This document shows positions 1-8,756 of a DNA stretch of 64,000 bases, in pieces. The stretch spans positions 76,279 through 140,278 of the forward strand of contig NZ_FMYY01000012.1 in NCBI RefSeq assembly GCF_900101595.1, given 5' to 3'. How positions within the stretch are numbered: position 1 is the first letter of the stretch; each line of letters opens with the position of its first letter. Under the pieces are notes generated by a model that was not told where the DNA came from, searched no databases, and saw only the letters and a list, made by a program, of their open reading frames with translations. This DNA comes from Paenibacillus sp. cl123. GTDB taxonomy: Bacteria > Bacillota > Bacilli > Paenibacillales > NBRC-103111. The translations under genes were made by a program, and so were the position numbers.

Positions 1-776
1 ATATCGCCAGCCGCCCCGAAATCAATAATGTGCTGCTGACCGGTGGGGACAGCCTGATCCTGGCCACGTCCAAGCTGAGGCGTATATTGGAGCAGCTGCG
101 CAGCATCGATCACGTGAAGATCATCCGCCTCGGCTCGAAAATTCCCGTATTCAATCCTATGCGCATCTATGAAGACGAGCAGCTGCTGGAAACAATCCGG
201 GAACACTCCTCCCCCGAACGGCGCATTTACGTGATGGCTCATATTAACCACCCCCGGGAGATCACGGCTGAAGCGAAGAGAGGCTTCGAGGCGCTGCATC
301 AGGCAGGGGCCATTGTCGTGAATCAGACGCCGGTGCTTCGGGGCATCAACGATGATCCCGTCGTGCTCGGGGAGCTGCTGGATAAGCTGTCGTGGGCGGG
401 TGTAACGCCTTACTACTTTTTCATCAATCGGCCGGTGGCCGGCAATCGCGAATTTGTCCTTCCGCTGGAGCGGGTGTACCGGATCGTGGAGGAGGCGAAG
501 GCCAGAACCTCGGGGCTCGGCAAGCGGGTGCGGCTGTCGATGAGCCATTCGTCGGGCAAGATTGAAATCCTCGCGATTGAGCGCGGGAAAGCGTACTTGA
601 AATACCATCAGTCACGCGAAGGCGACTACGGGAAATTTATGATGCTGGATTGTCCCGAAGACGCGGCCTGGTTCGACGATCTGCCGGGCAGCGAACAGTT
701 CTGGGAGAAGCCGGTCAAGCGCAGCGACGAGATCGTGTCGGTGAACGAGCTTCCGGATCTGCCTGTCCGGGTCTGA
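1..776 (+). CDS. KamA-family radical SAM protein (5' truncated by the window)
   Basis: This is the C-terminal 258 residues of a lysine 2,3-aminomutase-like radical SAM protein. The frame is open from base 3, before the first possible start (GTG at 30), and reads INNVLLTGGDS, the GGDS segment that follows the [4Fe-4S] CxxxCxxC motif in this family; that motif lies outside the window. Further family marks are MAHINHP, NQTPVLRGIND and PYYFF. The PLP-lysine segment is present as SSGK, where lysine aminomutases have GGGGK. The two acidic residues that hold the substrate lysine in true lysine 2,3-aminomutase appear to be replaced: the CD pair after PYY is NR here, and the Asp seven residues before the PLP lysine is Ser. 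The family is clear; the substrate is probably not free lysine (inference). Confidence 0.85.
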   Translation, partial: IASRPEINNVLLTGGDSLILATSKLRRILEQLRSIDHVKIIRLGSKIPVFNPMRIYEDEQLLETIREHSSPERRIYVMAHINHPREITAEAKRGFEALHQAGAIVVNQTPVLRGINDDPVVLGELLDKLSWAGVTPYYFFINRPVAGNREFVLPLERVYRIVEEAKARTSGLGKRVRLSMSHSSGKIEILAIERGKAYLKYHQSREGDYGKFMMLDCPEDAAWFDDLPGSEQFWEKPVKRSDEIVSVNELPDLPVRV

Positions 777-923
777 GGTGGAGCGAATCTCTACGAATAG
801 TCCGGGAGGACCGGGGCACCTATACAGATTAACGCTCACGCTTCGCGGCTGTCAGCGATCGGAGCGGGTACAGCTGAGGTTTGCAGCCCAGCTGGCCGGC
901 GCCCATCCGCCATGACAAAATAG

Positions 924-961
924 GCCTGCTTCTGAGCATTCCTTGAGAAGCAGGCTTTTTA
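924..961 (+). terminator. Rho-independent terminator after the KamA-like gene
   Basis: A 10-bp stem (GCCTGCTTCT with AGAAGCAGGC) is followed by a run of five T. On the opposite strand the same stem is followed only by a weak T-rich stretch, so it may also help end the convergent AraC gene. Nothing else was found between 777 and 991. Confidence 0.85.
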
Positions 962-991
962 TTGGCGGTGTTGTTGCCGCCCCTTTTTTAT

Positions 992-3373
992 CTACTGCTG
1001 CTCACCGTCTATGTCCGATATCCGACCGATACGCCAGCTTTCCTTGTATTGGCCCGGCGTGACCGATTCATATTTTTTAAAGATTCTTATAAATGTGTTG
1101 GCACTGTTATAACCGACCTGATTCGCAATCTCCTGAATGGGTTCATTCTCACTGGCTAGAAGCTCCTTCGCCCGCTGAATGCGCAGCCGGTTCAAGTAAT
1201 CGGAGAAGTTGTACCCGGTCTGCTGTTTAAAAAAAGTGCTTAGATACGGTGGAGAGAGATGAAAATAATCTGCGGCTTTATTTAAGGACAGCTCTTTATC
1301 GGAAAGATGCTCGACAATATACTGAATGCAGCTATCCCGCAAATGATCGTTTCCCTTGGCTTTCTTTTCATGGATTAAGCTGCAAAGCTGGCCCAACGCA
1401 GTCCTGATCGCGAGAAAGATCGCCTCGATGTCCTTGCTTTGGCTAATTTCCTGAAGCATATCCGTATCGCCCGTGCCAATATCCCGATAATCCAGCTGAA
1501 TTTCCTCCAGGATGCGGAAGAAAGTACCCGCAAGGCCATAGAAAAGACAATTCGCCATCTCCGGAGAAAGCTTTCGCTCCCTGAAATTGACTTCATAAAT
1601 ATGATCCAGCGAGCTTTGAACAGAGGAAAGGTCGCCTGTTTTTACGCAAACGATAAGATGGTTTTCCTTTTCCGGAGGATAGTAGAAATGATTGGGATTT
1701 ATACGAGTCTGTTCAAAATAGTAGACCAAGTTTCTTCCCCGAATCGATCCGTAATTTAACGCGATTATGGCTTCATTGTAGGATTGATGGATCATCTCCA
1801 GGCTGGAGCAGCTGCTCCCTACCCCGATGCTGACCCTAATACTGAATTTTTTGTGCAGAAATTCCTTGAGCGATTGCAACAGCTGGTCCAATGGATGTGT
1901 GCCGGACGTCTCCGCGGCCATATCGTTATTAATAAGAAGCGCAACTTTATCTTCCTCAATTTCCAAAGCAAATCCACCCCCGATACTGTGGATCATTTCC
2001 TCGCCGATGTTGCAGACTACAAAACGCGCCCGGCTTTTCCCGGTAGACGAATGATTTTGTACAAAACCGCTGAAATCCTCGATATGCAGCACGGCGACCG
2101 TATATTGTTCGTAGGGGAACCGGATGCTGTAAAAATCCAGCAGCTCGTTGACTTCCTGAAAGTCTATCGTATTATTCTTCAGCAGCCTCAGAAGGAAATG
2201 AACCTTCAGCACGGGAAGCTGCTTGTGCAGCTGACCCTCCAGCATATGATTATCGGTATGCATCGCCTGCATATTACTGAGGATCGTTTCGTAATCTCCC
2301 TTTTGCTTCAGTGTCCGGTCCTTCCTGTTCGTCATGATCCATTGCAGGGTATTGCGGATCGGCTTATAATGCTGAACCGAAAAAATATAGGCCAAGGTTA
2401 CTCCCAGCAGACTACAGATCAATAGGGCGACGGAAAACAAGACGTGGAGATACGAAATTTTCTCCATCAAGACGCTCACCGGTAAGATGGTTACATATTT
2501 CCAGCCGAATTGGCTGGAGATTGTAGGGATTACAATATACTTTTTTCCGTTGTAAGTGAAAAATATATGGTCCTGCCCGCTATCGAAAATTTCCGTATAA
2601 TGGATTGGAATCGCTTCGATGGAGCCCGGTGCGGTAGTTATTACCTGATTGTTTTTATCGAGAATAGCGCGATAACTCCGGTCGTCCATCTCGCCGCTGC
2701 CGAAGAAATCCCACATCTTATCCTCTGGAAGCAAGGAAATCAATGTCGCATGATTGCTCATTCCATATTTCGTGAGCGGTTGCAGATACATGATGAGCTT
2801 TTTTTCCGACTTGTTCGCTCCCATGGCCTGAACGGAAGGCCAAAACTGGCGTTCCTTGGCGCCCTGCACCCGAGAAATCCATTCGGAGTAAGGGACGGCC
2901 GGATTTCTAACAAACGTGTCGTAAAAGAAATCCGGTTCATACTTCGTGACATTGGAGACGATAACATCATTTTTCAAAGAATAGATAGCAATGGCATCGG
3001 AGAAGCTTTTGATCGCATTCGTGCTCGTAATATTAAGCTCCCGGATAATGCTCTTCAACTTGATATTGGCTTCCACGATGTCCATCTCTCGATTGGACGT
3101 GAATTCATAGACATTGGGGTTATTCGACAGTTCAAAAGCGATCTGATCCAGCTGCGTTAAATTCATATCGATAGTGTCGCGAGCCTGATTGATGATCGTA
3201 ATATTGGAGTTGACGGTTTCCTCCTCCAATGTGCTCAAGAGCTTCCCGTAAACGATGAAAGAAATAATACTGAGAGGAATGATCAGGATAAGGGTATAGG
3301 ATACAAAAAAACGTAAGAACAGCTTTCTTTTTTGAAAATGGTTCATGAACTTCCAAATCCCCACCCTGATCAC
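992..3373 (-). CDS. AraC-family regulator with membrane-bound sensor domain (YesS-like)
   Basis: About 793 residues. A short cytoplasmic tail is followed by a transmembrane helix (about 22-42), a large extracytoplasmic Cache-like sensor region, and a second helix near 305-328 (LFSVALLICSLLGVTLAYIF). The last ~110 residues form an AraC double helix-turn-helix ending in the typical NTFIRIFKKYESVTPGQYK. Proteins of this design sense an extracellular carbohydrate and activate an adjacent uptake operon. It lies last, on the same strand, behind the permease, binding-protein and esterase genes, which makes those its likely targets. The start is uncertain: the GTG at 3373 has AGGAGG almost touching it, so the GTG at 3364 (about 10 nt behind the same site) or the ATG at 3346 are better spaced. 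Confidence 0.85.
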   Translation of the reverse strand: MIRVGIWKFMNHFQKRKLFLRFFVSYTLILIIPLSIISFIVYGKLLSTLEEETVNSNITIINQARDTIDMNLTQLDQIAFELSNNPNVYEFTSNREMDIVEANIKLKSIIRELNITSTNAIKSFSDAIAIYSLKNDVIVSNVTKYEPDFFYDTFVRNPAVPYSEWISRVQGAKERQFWPSVQAMGANKSEKKLIMYLQPLTKYGMSNHATLISLLPEDKMWDFFGSGEMDDRSYRAILDKNNQVITTAPGSIEAIPIHYTEIFDSGQDHIFFTYNGKKYIVIPTISSQFGWKYVTILPVSVLMEKISYLHVLFSVALLICSLLGVTLAYIFSVQHYKPIRNTLQWIMTNRKDRTLKQKGDYETILSNMQAMHTDNHMLEGQLHKQLPVLKVHFLLRLLKNNTIDFQEVNELLDFYSIRFPYEQYTVAVLHIEDFSGFVQNHSSTGKSRARFVVCNIGEEMIHSIGGGFALEIEEDKVALLINNDMAAETSGTHPLDQLLQSLKEFLHKKFSIRVSIGVGSSCSSLEMIHQSYNEAIIALNYGSIRGRNLVYYFEQTRINPNHFYYPPEKENHLIVCVKTGDLSSVQSSLDHIYEVNFRERKLSPEMANCLFYGLAGTFFRILEEIQLDYRDIGTGDTDMLQEISQSKDIEAIFLAIRTALGQLCSLIHEKKAKGNDHLRDSCIQYIVEHLSDKELSLNKAADYFHLSPPYLSTFFKQQTGYNFSDYLNRLRIQRAKELLASENEPIQEIANQVGYNSANTFIRIFKKYESVTPGQYKESWRIGRISDIDGEQQ

Positions 3374-3424
3374 CCCTCCTATTCCTGCGTAAGAATAACG
3401 TTTTTCTCTGACACTATATCAAAA

Positions 3425-4564
3425 TCAGACGCTTCTGAACATCTCTTTCATGTGGAGATCCGTGAAATCCATGAAGCAATGCCAATCATACCGCGTTAAG
3501 TCATGCTTTCCCGTTCTCAAATGGTAGCCGATCCGGCCCTTGTGTACCGGTTCTTCCGGCAGCGGAAGACTCTCCGCTTCGATTCCGGCCGATCCCAGGA
3601 GCGTATAGACGGGATTTGCCTGGGTACAAGCCAGGAACTCCGAGGCCGGATCTGCCCAGATGTCTTCTGTGGCGCTTGCCACATAAAGCAGACGCGGAGC
3701 GATCAGGGCGAGCAGCATGTGCTGATCCACCGGCAAATCAGCTTCTCTGCCGTTATAGCTCTTATAATTTTCACAAAACCAGTGGGGGAACTGCTGATTG
3801 ATAGCTTCAACGGTTTCGCCTTGTTTTCCGCGGGTAATAGCGGCCCCGGTGCAGCCCGAGTCGTTGCTCACCACGCATGCGAAGCGCTCATCCTGCGCGC
3901 CGCACCAAAGAGCGGTTTTGCCCCCGCGGGAATGGCCGACGACGGCAACCCGCGCCTCATCGATATCCGGATCGGTTTCGAAATAATCCATGACCCGGCT
4001 CGCACCCCAGGCCCATGCGCCAATCGTGCCCCAAGCGCTGGCCGGCCTCGGTGCCTCCGCCGAATCGAATAAGCCGTGGACCCCATTGCGGAACCCGTCA
4101 TCGAAGTCCGGGTCCACATCCTGCACATGGAACACAGCTGCCGCATACCCCCGCGACACGATGTCTTCCGCCGGCCAGAAGGGACTCTGCACCTTCCGGT
4201 CCGGGTCCATATTTTCCGCTTCCCGGTTGCAGATCAGCAGGAAGGCCGGAGCCGTCTCTTCGCCGCCGACAGGAACAAACAGATAGAGGGGAATAACCCC
4301 GGTCCCTCCGGGGCCGTCGAATTTAATATGAATGATTTTCCTTGTTGCTATCCCGTTCATCCATCCTTGGCTTTGATCCGCCACTTCAAACCGCAGATTA
4401 CGGGGACGATCTACCGGAGCTCTTCCATAGACATGCTCCCGGAATAGTTCCAAGATTTCAGAGCGCCGCTCATCATCCCATTGCTGAGGAGATACGATCC
4501 GCTCCCCCTTATTCCCAATCAGAGGGTCCGGTAAAATCAGATTGTCGGGCAAATAACCGTTCAT
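3425..4564 (-). CDS. CE15-like (glucuronoyl esterase-like) alpha/beta hydrolase
   Basis: 379 residues, alpha/beta hydrolase fold. The N-terminal FREHVYGRAP segment and the nucleophile motif HSRGGK (Ser212) match the CE15/acetyl-xylan-esterase-like group, whose usual motif is GCSRxGK. Likely catalytic partners are the acidic pair near 300-301 (SATEDIW) and His353 or His362 near the C-terminus. CE15 enzymes cleave ester bonds between glucuronic acid and lignin alcohols or related uronate esters. There is no signal peptide, so it should act in the cytoplasm on imported oligosaccharides. It begins 26 bp after the binding-protein gene and so is probably the fourth gene of the transport operon. The family is fairly sure; the exact ester substrate is not. 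Confidence 0.75.
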   Translation of the reverse strand: MNGYLPDNLILPDPLIGNKGERIVSPQQWDDERRSEILELFREHVYGRAPVDRPRNLRFEVADQSQGWMNGIATRKIIHIKFDGPGGTGVIPLYLFVPVGGEETAPAFLLICNREAENMDPDRKVQSPFWPAEDIVSRGYAAAVFHVQDVDPDFDDGFRNGVHGLFDSAEAPRPASAWGTIGAWAWGASRVMDYFETDPDIDEARVAVVGHSRGGKTALWCGAQDERFACVVSNDSGCTGAAITRGKQGETVEAINQQFPHWFCENYKSYNGREADLPVDQHMLLALIAPRLLYVASATEDIWADPASEFLACTQANPVYTLLGSAGIEAESLPLPEEPVHKGRIGYHLRTGKHDLTRYDWHCFMDFTDLHMKEMFRSV

Positions 4565-4590
4565 TCAAGCTCACTCGCTTTCTTCTTCAT

Positions 4591-6189
4591 TTATTTCCCA
4601 CGCATCTGATAACGCTCAAAAGCATCCTGGTAAATTTTTGTCAATTGCTCGATCCCCATATCCTTCAGGCGTTGAGTAAATTTATCATAGTTCGCAAGAG
4701 GCTCTTTACCGGAAGTAAACTTATCGAACATTTCATGGGCATACGTGTCGATGTCCGTTTTAAGGCGCGATGCCTGCTGGGCTTCTTCCGCCGTTAAGGT
4801 CAAGCGGGGCACAATCAAACTTACATCCGCAGTGCGCCAGTTATCGGCCGCCGGGTATCCATAAGGCATCATAAGCTGCCGGTGATATTGGACATCCTGC
4901 GCCATCGCCCAGCCGTTCAGCCCCATCGTATATTTGCCCAAAGCAGCGGAGGACGACAAGCCGTCTTTGTTTTTATTGATAAGATCGGTATTTTCAGCCT
5001 TTCCGTCTTTCATCACATAAGTCATGTTCTCAAGGCCCAGGTTGAACAGCAAGTTTCCTTCTTGCCCGTAGGCATAGTCCAGCCAGGCGACAATTTGCTC
5101 CGGGTTTTTGGCTGTTTTGGATATGGCTGCACAAGGAGCCGTCACTTCATAAGTGTATGAACTGCTCAGCGAATAAGCTTTGCCAGCCGATCCTGTCGGC
5201 CATGGGATGCCCTCCATGCGGAAGTTCGGATCGCGACCTGATTCGACCATTGTCCGCATGAAATTGCTCGGCTGCACTCCGAATAAAACCCCGGATGACC
5301 CGCCCGTTACCTTCGCATCCTGCTTTTCCCTGTTATTAAGCATATAATCCGGGTCGATCAGCCCTTCGCTAAACAGCTTGTTAATAAAGGTAAGAGCTTC
5401 CTTGAATTTCGGATTCGTAGGACCATACTTGACCGTATTGCCGTCCATGTAGAAATCATAGGATATTCCCCAGGCTCCGACCAGATTGCCGATTCCGTTG
5501 GTCCCTACAAACTTCTGGCCTGTCATAGGCCAGCCGCTTGGGTTTTGAGCCTTCAGTGCCTTCAGGACGTTGTACCAGTCATCAATCGTCGTTGGCTTCT
5601 TGAGATTGAGCTTATCCAGCCAATCCATGCGTGCTTGAGGTCCATCGGTAACCCGGAGCGAATCTGTGAGCCGCAGCATCGGCATACAATAAAACTTGCT
5701 TGAATCATCCATGCTCTGCTTTTTGGCTTCCGGATTTTCATTCATCAGCTTCATGAAATTCGGCGCCTTTTCATTCATATACGGTGTTAAATCCCTGATA
5801 ACACCATCATCCACATATTTTTTTATCCCGCCCGGGGCACTGAACCAGTCGTACATAATAACATCCGGCAAATCGTTGGAGGCTATCATCAGGTTAAATT
5901 GTTCTTTGCTTTGGCCGGCCGGCGGGTGAACCCAGTTTACCTTCACTCCGGTTTTTTTCTCCATCTCCTGAAATACGAGATTTTCCCCGTAATTTTTGAT
6001 AGACTGTGACGCCCAGCTGCCCAATTCCGAAAAAACCTTGATGCTTGTCAGCTTCTGTCCCGCCTCTCCCTGCGTGTTCCCGTTCGCAGAGTTTTCCGCA
6101 GCCGGCGACGAGCAGGCCGCCGTCAGACTTAGAACCGTTAGCACCGATAAAGCACGCGCAGTAAACCGATAATGGAATCTCTTTTTCAT
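4591..6189 (-). CDS. carbohydrate ABC transporter substrate-binding lipoprotein (LplA/YtcQ-type)
   Basis: 532 residues, the usual length for the long Lpl/Ytc-type extracellular binding proteins. The N-terminus has positive charges, a hydrophobic stretch and the lipobox LTAAC (Cys26), followed by an Ala/Asn/Gly linker. It would be tethered outside the membrane and deliver an oligosaccharide to the two permeases encoded just upstream. The start is supported by AGGAGG five bases before the ATG. No ATPase is encoded here; transporters of this type commonly share a general MsmX-type ATPase encoded elsewhere. The esterase next door hints at a uronate-bearing or acylated plant oligosaccharide (inference). 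Confidence 0.9.
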   Translation of the reverse strand: MKKRFHYRFTARALSVLTVLSLTAACSSPAAENSANGNTQGEAGQKLTSIKVFSELGSWASQSIKNYGENLVFQEMEKKTGVKVNWVHPPAGQSKEQFNLMIASNDLPDVIMYDWFSAPGGIKKYVDDGVIRDLTPYMNEKAPNFMKLMNENPEAKKQSMDDSSKFYCMPMLRLTDSLRVTDGPQARMDWLDKLNLKKPTTIDDWYNVLKALKAQNPSGWPMTGQKFVGTNGIGNLVGAWGISYDFYMDGNTVKYGPTNPKFKEALTFINKLFSEGLIDPDYMLNNREKQDAKVTGGSSGVLFGVQPSNFMRTMVESGRDPNFRMEGIPWPTGSAGKAYSLSSSYTYEVTAPCAAISKTAKNPEQIVAWLDYAYGQEGNLLFNLGLENMTYVMKDGKAENTDLINKNKDGLSSSAALGKYTMGLNGWAMAQDVQYHRQLMMPYGYPAADNWRTADVSLIVPRLTLTAEEAQQASRLKTDIDTYAHEMFDKFTSGKEPLANYDKFTQRLKDMGIEQLTKIYQDAFERYQMRGK

Positions 6190-6240
6190 ATGAACCTCCT
6201 GAATATTTTTTTTTGGGTCGCATCTAACTGGCAGCAGCCT

Positions 6241-7125
6241 TTACTCCTTAATCGCGCCGATCATCATACCTTGCACAAAGTACTTCTGCAGGAACGGATA
6301 CAGAAACAGCACCGGAAGCGACGACACAATGATGGTCGCGTATTTGAGCGGTATGGTTTCTTGCATCCGGTCAACGCTATCAGATACTCCTACCAGCATG
6401 GAGGAGTCGTTAAGGATTAGAATTTCACGTAAAACCATCTGGATCGGGAACATTTCTCTCTTTCTAAGATAGATGAGGGCATCGAAGAACGAATTCCAAT
6501 GTCCTACGGCATAGTAGAGCAGAATAACCGACAAAGCGGGTAAGGTCAGCGGTATAATGATGCGGAACAAAATGAAAAAATCATTAGCTCCGTCGATCTT
6601 GGCAGACTCCTCCAAGCTTGGAGGCAGTGCCATAAAAGAAGTCCGCAAAATAATCAAATTCCAAGTACTGATCGCACCGGGGATGATCATGGCGAAAATC
6701 GTGTTGATCATACCGAGATTCATCACGAGAAGGTAGGAGGGGATCATTCCTCCGGAAAAAAACATAGTGAACACGATAAGCTTCATCAACGTCTTTCTGC
6801 CCGGCAGATAGGTACGGGATAAGCCGTAGGCCGCAAAGCAGGTCAGCAACAAATTCAAGGTGGTGCCCAGCACCACATAAATCAAAGTATTCATATAGCC
6901 CACCCACAGCATGGGGTTATTGAAAACCCTTTTGTAGGATTCCAGCTGGAAGCCTCTTGGCCAGTAAAGAAGCTTACTGCCGGCATTCAGCAAAAGGCCG
7001 TCTGAGACGGAAGCGAATAACACGTACAAGCAGGGGTAAACTGTTACCACCACTAACAGCACGAGCAGCAAGTGGTTGAATACATCAAAAAGCCGGCTGG
7101 AAATGGATTCCTTATGCAGCATCAT
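6241..7125 (-). CDS. carbohydrate ABC transporter permease (LplC/YtcP-type)
   Basis: 294 residues with about six transmembrane segments and the cytoplasmic EAA loop EESAKIDGANDFFILFRI, the contact point for the ATPase. The C-terminal VQGMMIGAIKE is characteristic of the LplC/YtcP/AraQ group. It sits between the first permease and the binding protein; its AGGAGG site overlaps the end of the upstream gene region, about 14 nt before the first of two consecutive ATG codons, so the second ATG is slightly further away. Expected to form the channel together with the neighbouring permease. Confidence 0.92.
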   Translation of the reverse strand: MMLHKESISSRLFDVFNHLLLVLLVVVTVYPCLYVLFASVSDGLLLNAGSKLLYWPRGFQLESYKRVFNNPMLWVGYMNTLIYVVLGTTLNLLLTCFAAYGLSRTYLPGRKTLMKLIVFTMFFSGGMIPSYLLVMNLGMINTIFAMIIPGAISTWNLIILRTSFMALPPSLEESAKIDGANDFFILFRIIIPLTLPALSVILLYYAVGHWNSFFDALIYLRKREMFPIQMVLREILILNDSSMLVGVSDSVDRMQETIPLKYATIIVSSLPVLFLYPFLQKYFVQGMMIGAIKE

Positions 7126-7143
7126 CGTTGTAACTGTCGCCTC

Positions 7144-8046
7144 CTACCATAGACTGTTTTCGCTCACTTTGCGACTGATTGTGTTAGCTAAGAGGAGAAG
7201 CGTAAAGTTAATCGCCGAATTGAACAGGCCGACCGCCGTACTGTAACTATAATTCATATCCTGCAGCCCTTTGCGGTATACAAAGGTGGAAATAACGTCC
7301 GCCGTTTCGTAAATGGACGGATTGTACATGAGCATGACTTTCTCGAAGCCCACGCTCATCATGCTGCCAATTTGAAGAATCAGCATGATAACAATAATCG
7401 GCATAATACCCGGCAAGGTGATGTGTTTTAATTTGGCCCACCGGCCGGCTCCATCCACGTTAGCCGCTTCGTACAAAGAAGGATCGATGGCGCTGAGGGC
7501 CGCCAGGTAAATAATACTTTTCCAGCCGAGATGCTGCCAGATGTTGGAGCCGACGAAGATGGAATAAAACAAATTGGGCTCCGTCATGTAGGATGTCGGT
7601 TTACCCCCGAGCCCGGTGACTAGCGAATTAATGATCCCGTCCGACGCGAAGAAGTCCAACACCATGCCTACCGCTACGACTACAGAAATGAAATGCGGCA
7701 GATAGGTTATGGTTTGCACCGAACGCTTAAATATTCGGCTTCGAACTTCATTGAGCAGAAGGGCAAGAATGATGGGGGCCGGAAATCCGATCAGCAGCTC
7801 GTATAAATTGATGGTTAACGTATTCCTGATCAGCCTCCATAAGTAGACGCTTTCAAAGAAGTCCTTAAAGTTAGCTAAGCCTACCCATGGACTTTCCAGA
7901 ATCCCCCGTGCGGGGGTATAGTTTTTGAAAGCGATGATGGCTCCGGCCATGGGAGCGTAATGAAACAAGAAGTAATACAAAAGTACCGGCAGCAGCATTA
8001 AATAGATATACTTGTGCTTAATCATGACAGAAACTGCAGTTCTCAA
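7144..8046 (-). CDS. carbohydrate ABC transporter permease (LplB/YteP-type)
   Basis: 300 residues, about six transmembrane helices, and the EAA loop YEAANVDGAGRWAKLKHI. The N-terminal LMLLPVLLYYFLFHYAPM is typical of the LplB/YteP permeases. The gene is first in the minus-strand transport operon. The start is a TTG at 8046 with GAGGG about seven bases before it; an ATG eight codons further in is an alternative. The 277 bp between this gene and the divergent arsR-type gene must hold the operon promoter, but I could not identify one with confidence and no clear catabolite-control (cre) site was seen. Confidence 0.92.
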   Translation of the reverse strand: MRTAVSVMIKHKYIYLMLLPVLLYYFLFHYAPMAGAIIAFKNYTPARGILESPWVGLANFKDFFESVYLWRLIRNTLTINLYELLIGFPAPIILALLLNEVRSRIFKRSVQTITYLPHFISVVVAVGMVLDFFASDGIINSLVTGLGGKPTSYMTEPNLFYSIFVGSNIWQHLGWKSIIYLAALSAIDPSLYEAANVDGAGRWAKLKHITLPGIMPIIVIMLILQIGSMMSVGFEKVMLMYNPSIYETADVISTFVYRKGLQDMNYSYSTAVGLFNSAINFTLLLLANTISRKVSENSLW

Positions 8047-8261
8047 AGCGTCACCCTCTCTGATGTGTGTTAACGTAAAGTCTAAGGAGGGGGAGGACAG
8101 TTGTAAATTTATATTATTTTAAGGGATCATCAATCCTTCATTTGGGCGATCTCGTTTTTTTCTGGCGATATTCCATTCTTAAGATGGGGCGGTTTTATTG
8201 GGGAAAAGTGAGCATTCTAAACCAAAAGGCGCTGCCTGATTTCAGGGGAGAACGGCTGTGC

Positions 8262-8289
8262 TTGCTTTTTTTTAGCGGATGGTTATAAT
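8262..8289 (+). promoter_or_regulatory. sigma-A-type promoter of the ArsR-family gene
   Basis: TTGCTT (8262-8267) and TATAAT (8284-8289) are separated by 16 bp. The putative operator starts four bases after the -10 element, so a bound repressor would block the start site. Confidence 0.6.
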
Positions 8290-8292
8290 TAT

Positions 8293-8312
8293 GTTTAACT
8301 GATTAAACCAAT
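8293..8312 (+). promoter_or_regulatory. putative operator of the ArsR-family repressor (copy 1)
   Basis: Perfect inverted repeat GTTTAA-CTGA-TTAAAC at 8293-8308, continuing into CCAAT. The TTAAACCAAT end recurs in front of the downstream oxidoreductase gene at 8723-8732. The shared word and promoter-proximal placement suggest autoregulation; binding is inferred. Confidence 0.5.
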
Positions 8313-8332
8313 GAACGGAAAGGATGGATCGT

Positions 8333-8653
8333 ATGAGCCGGCATACCGAAGATGTTCTGCAACAATTTAAGGCATGCATCCCTCTATTGGAAGTGTTGAC
8401 CGATGAGAACCGTCAAGCTATTATTATGCTGCTGGCACAGAACAAAGCGGGGTTGAATGTCAATGCGATAGCAGGCCACATCAATTTGTCCAGGCCGGCT
8501 GTGTCTCATCATTTGAAGGTGCTGAAACAATCCGGTTTTATTGCATCCGATAAAAAAGGCGTAGAAAATTATTATGTGTTGACTGTCCGCCAACCGCTGG
8601 AGCAGCTCAAATCATTAATTATGTCCGTGGAAGCCGAGTGCATGGGGCCTTGA
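8333..8653 (+). CDS. ArsR-family transcriptional repressor
   Basis: 106 residues, mostly a winged helix. The recognition region is LSRPAVSHHLKVLKQSGFI, followed by a beta wing with YYVLTV. I see no conserved metal-binding cysteine pair, so it is probably not a classical metal sensor; it may respond to a reactive organic compound given the quinone-oxidoreductase-like neighbour (inference). The ATG at 8333 is preferred over that at 8324 because GGAAAGG lies nine bases before it. It probably controls itself and the next gene through the shared TTAAACCAAT sites. Confidence 0.85.
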   Translation: MSRHTEDVLQQFKACIPLLEVLTDENRQAIIMLLAQNKAGLNVNAIAGHINLSRPAVSHHLKVLKQSGFIASDKKGVENYYVLTVRQPLEQLKSLIMSVEAECMGP

Positions 8654-8708
8654 GTGACTACCCCGGGATCTTCTAGGGGTATACTGTAGAGAAAACTAAT
8701 TTTGCCTA

Positions 8709-8732
8709 ATTGGTCGATATGTTTAAACCAAT
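8709..8732 (+). promoter_or_regulatory. putative operator of the ArsR-family repressor (copy 2)
   Basis: Inverted repeat ATTGGT (8709-8714) and ACCAAT (8727-8732) with a palindromic GTTTAAAC (8721-8728) inside. The TTAAACCAAT word is identical to that at the arsR promoter. It lies 25 bp before the start codon of the oxidoreductase gene. Confidence 0.45.
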
Positions 8733-8756
8733 AATCATAATAGAGGTGTTTATATA

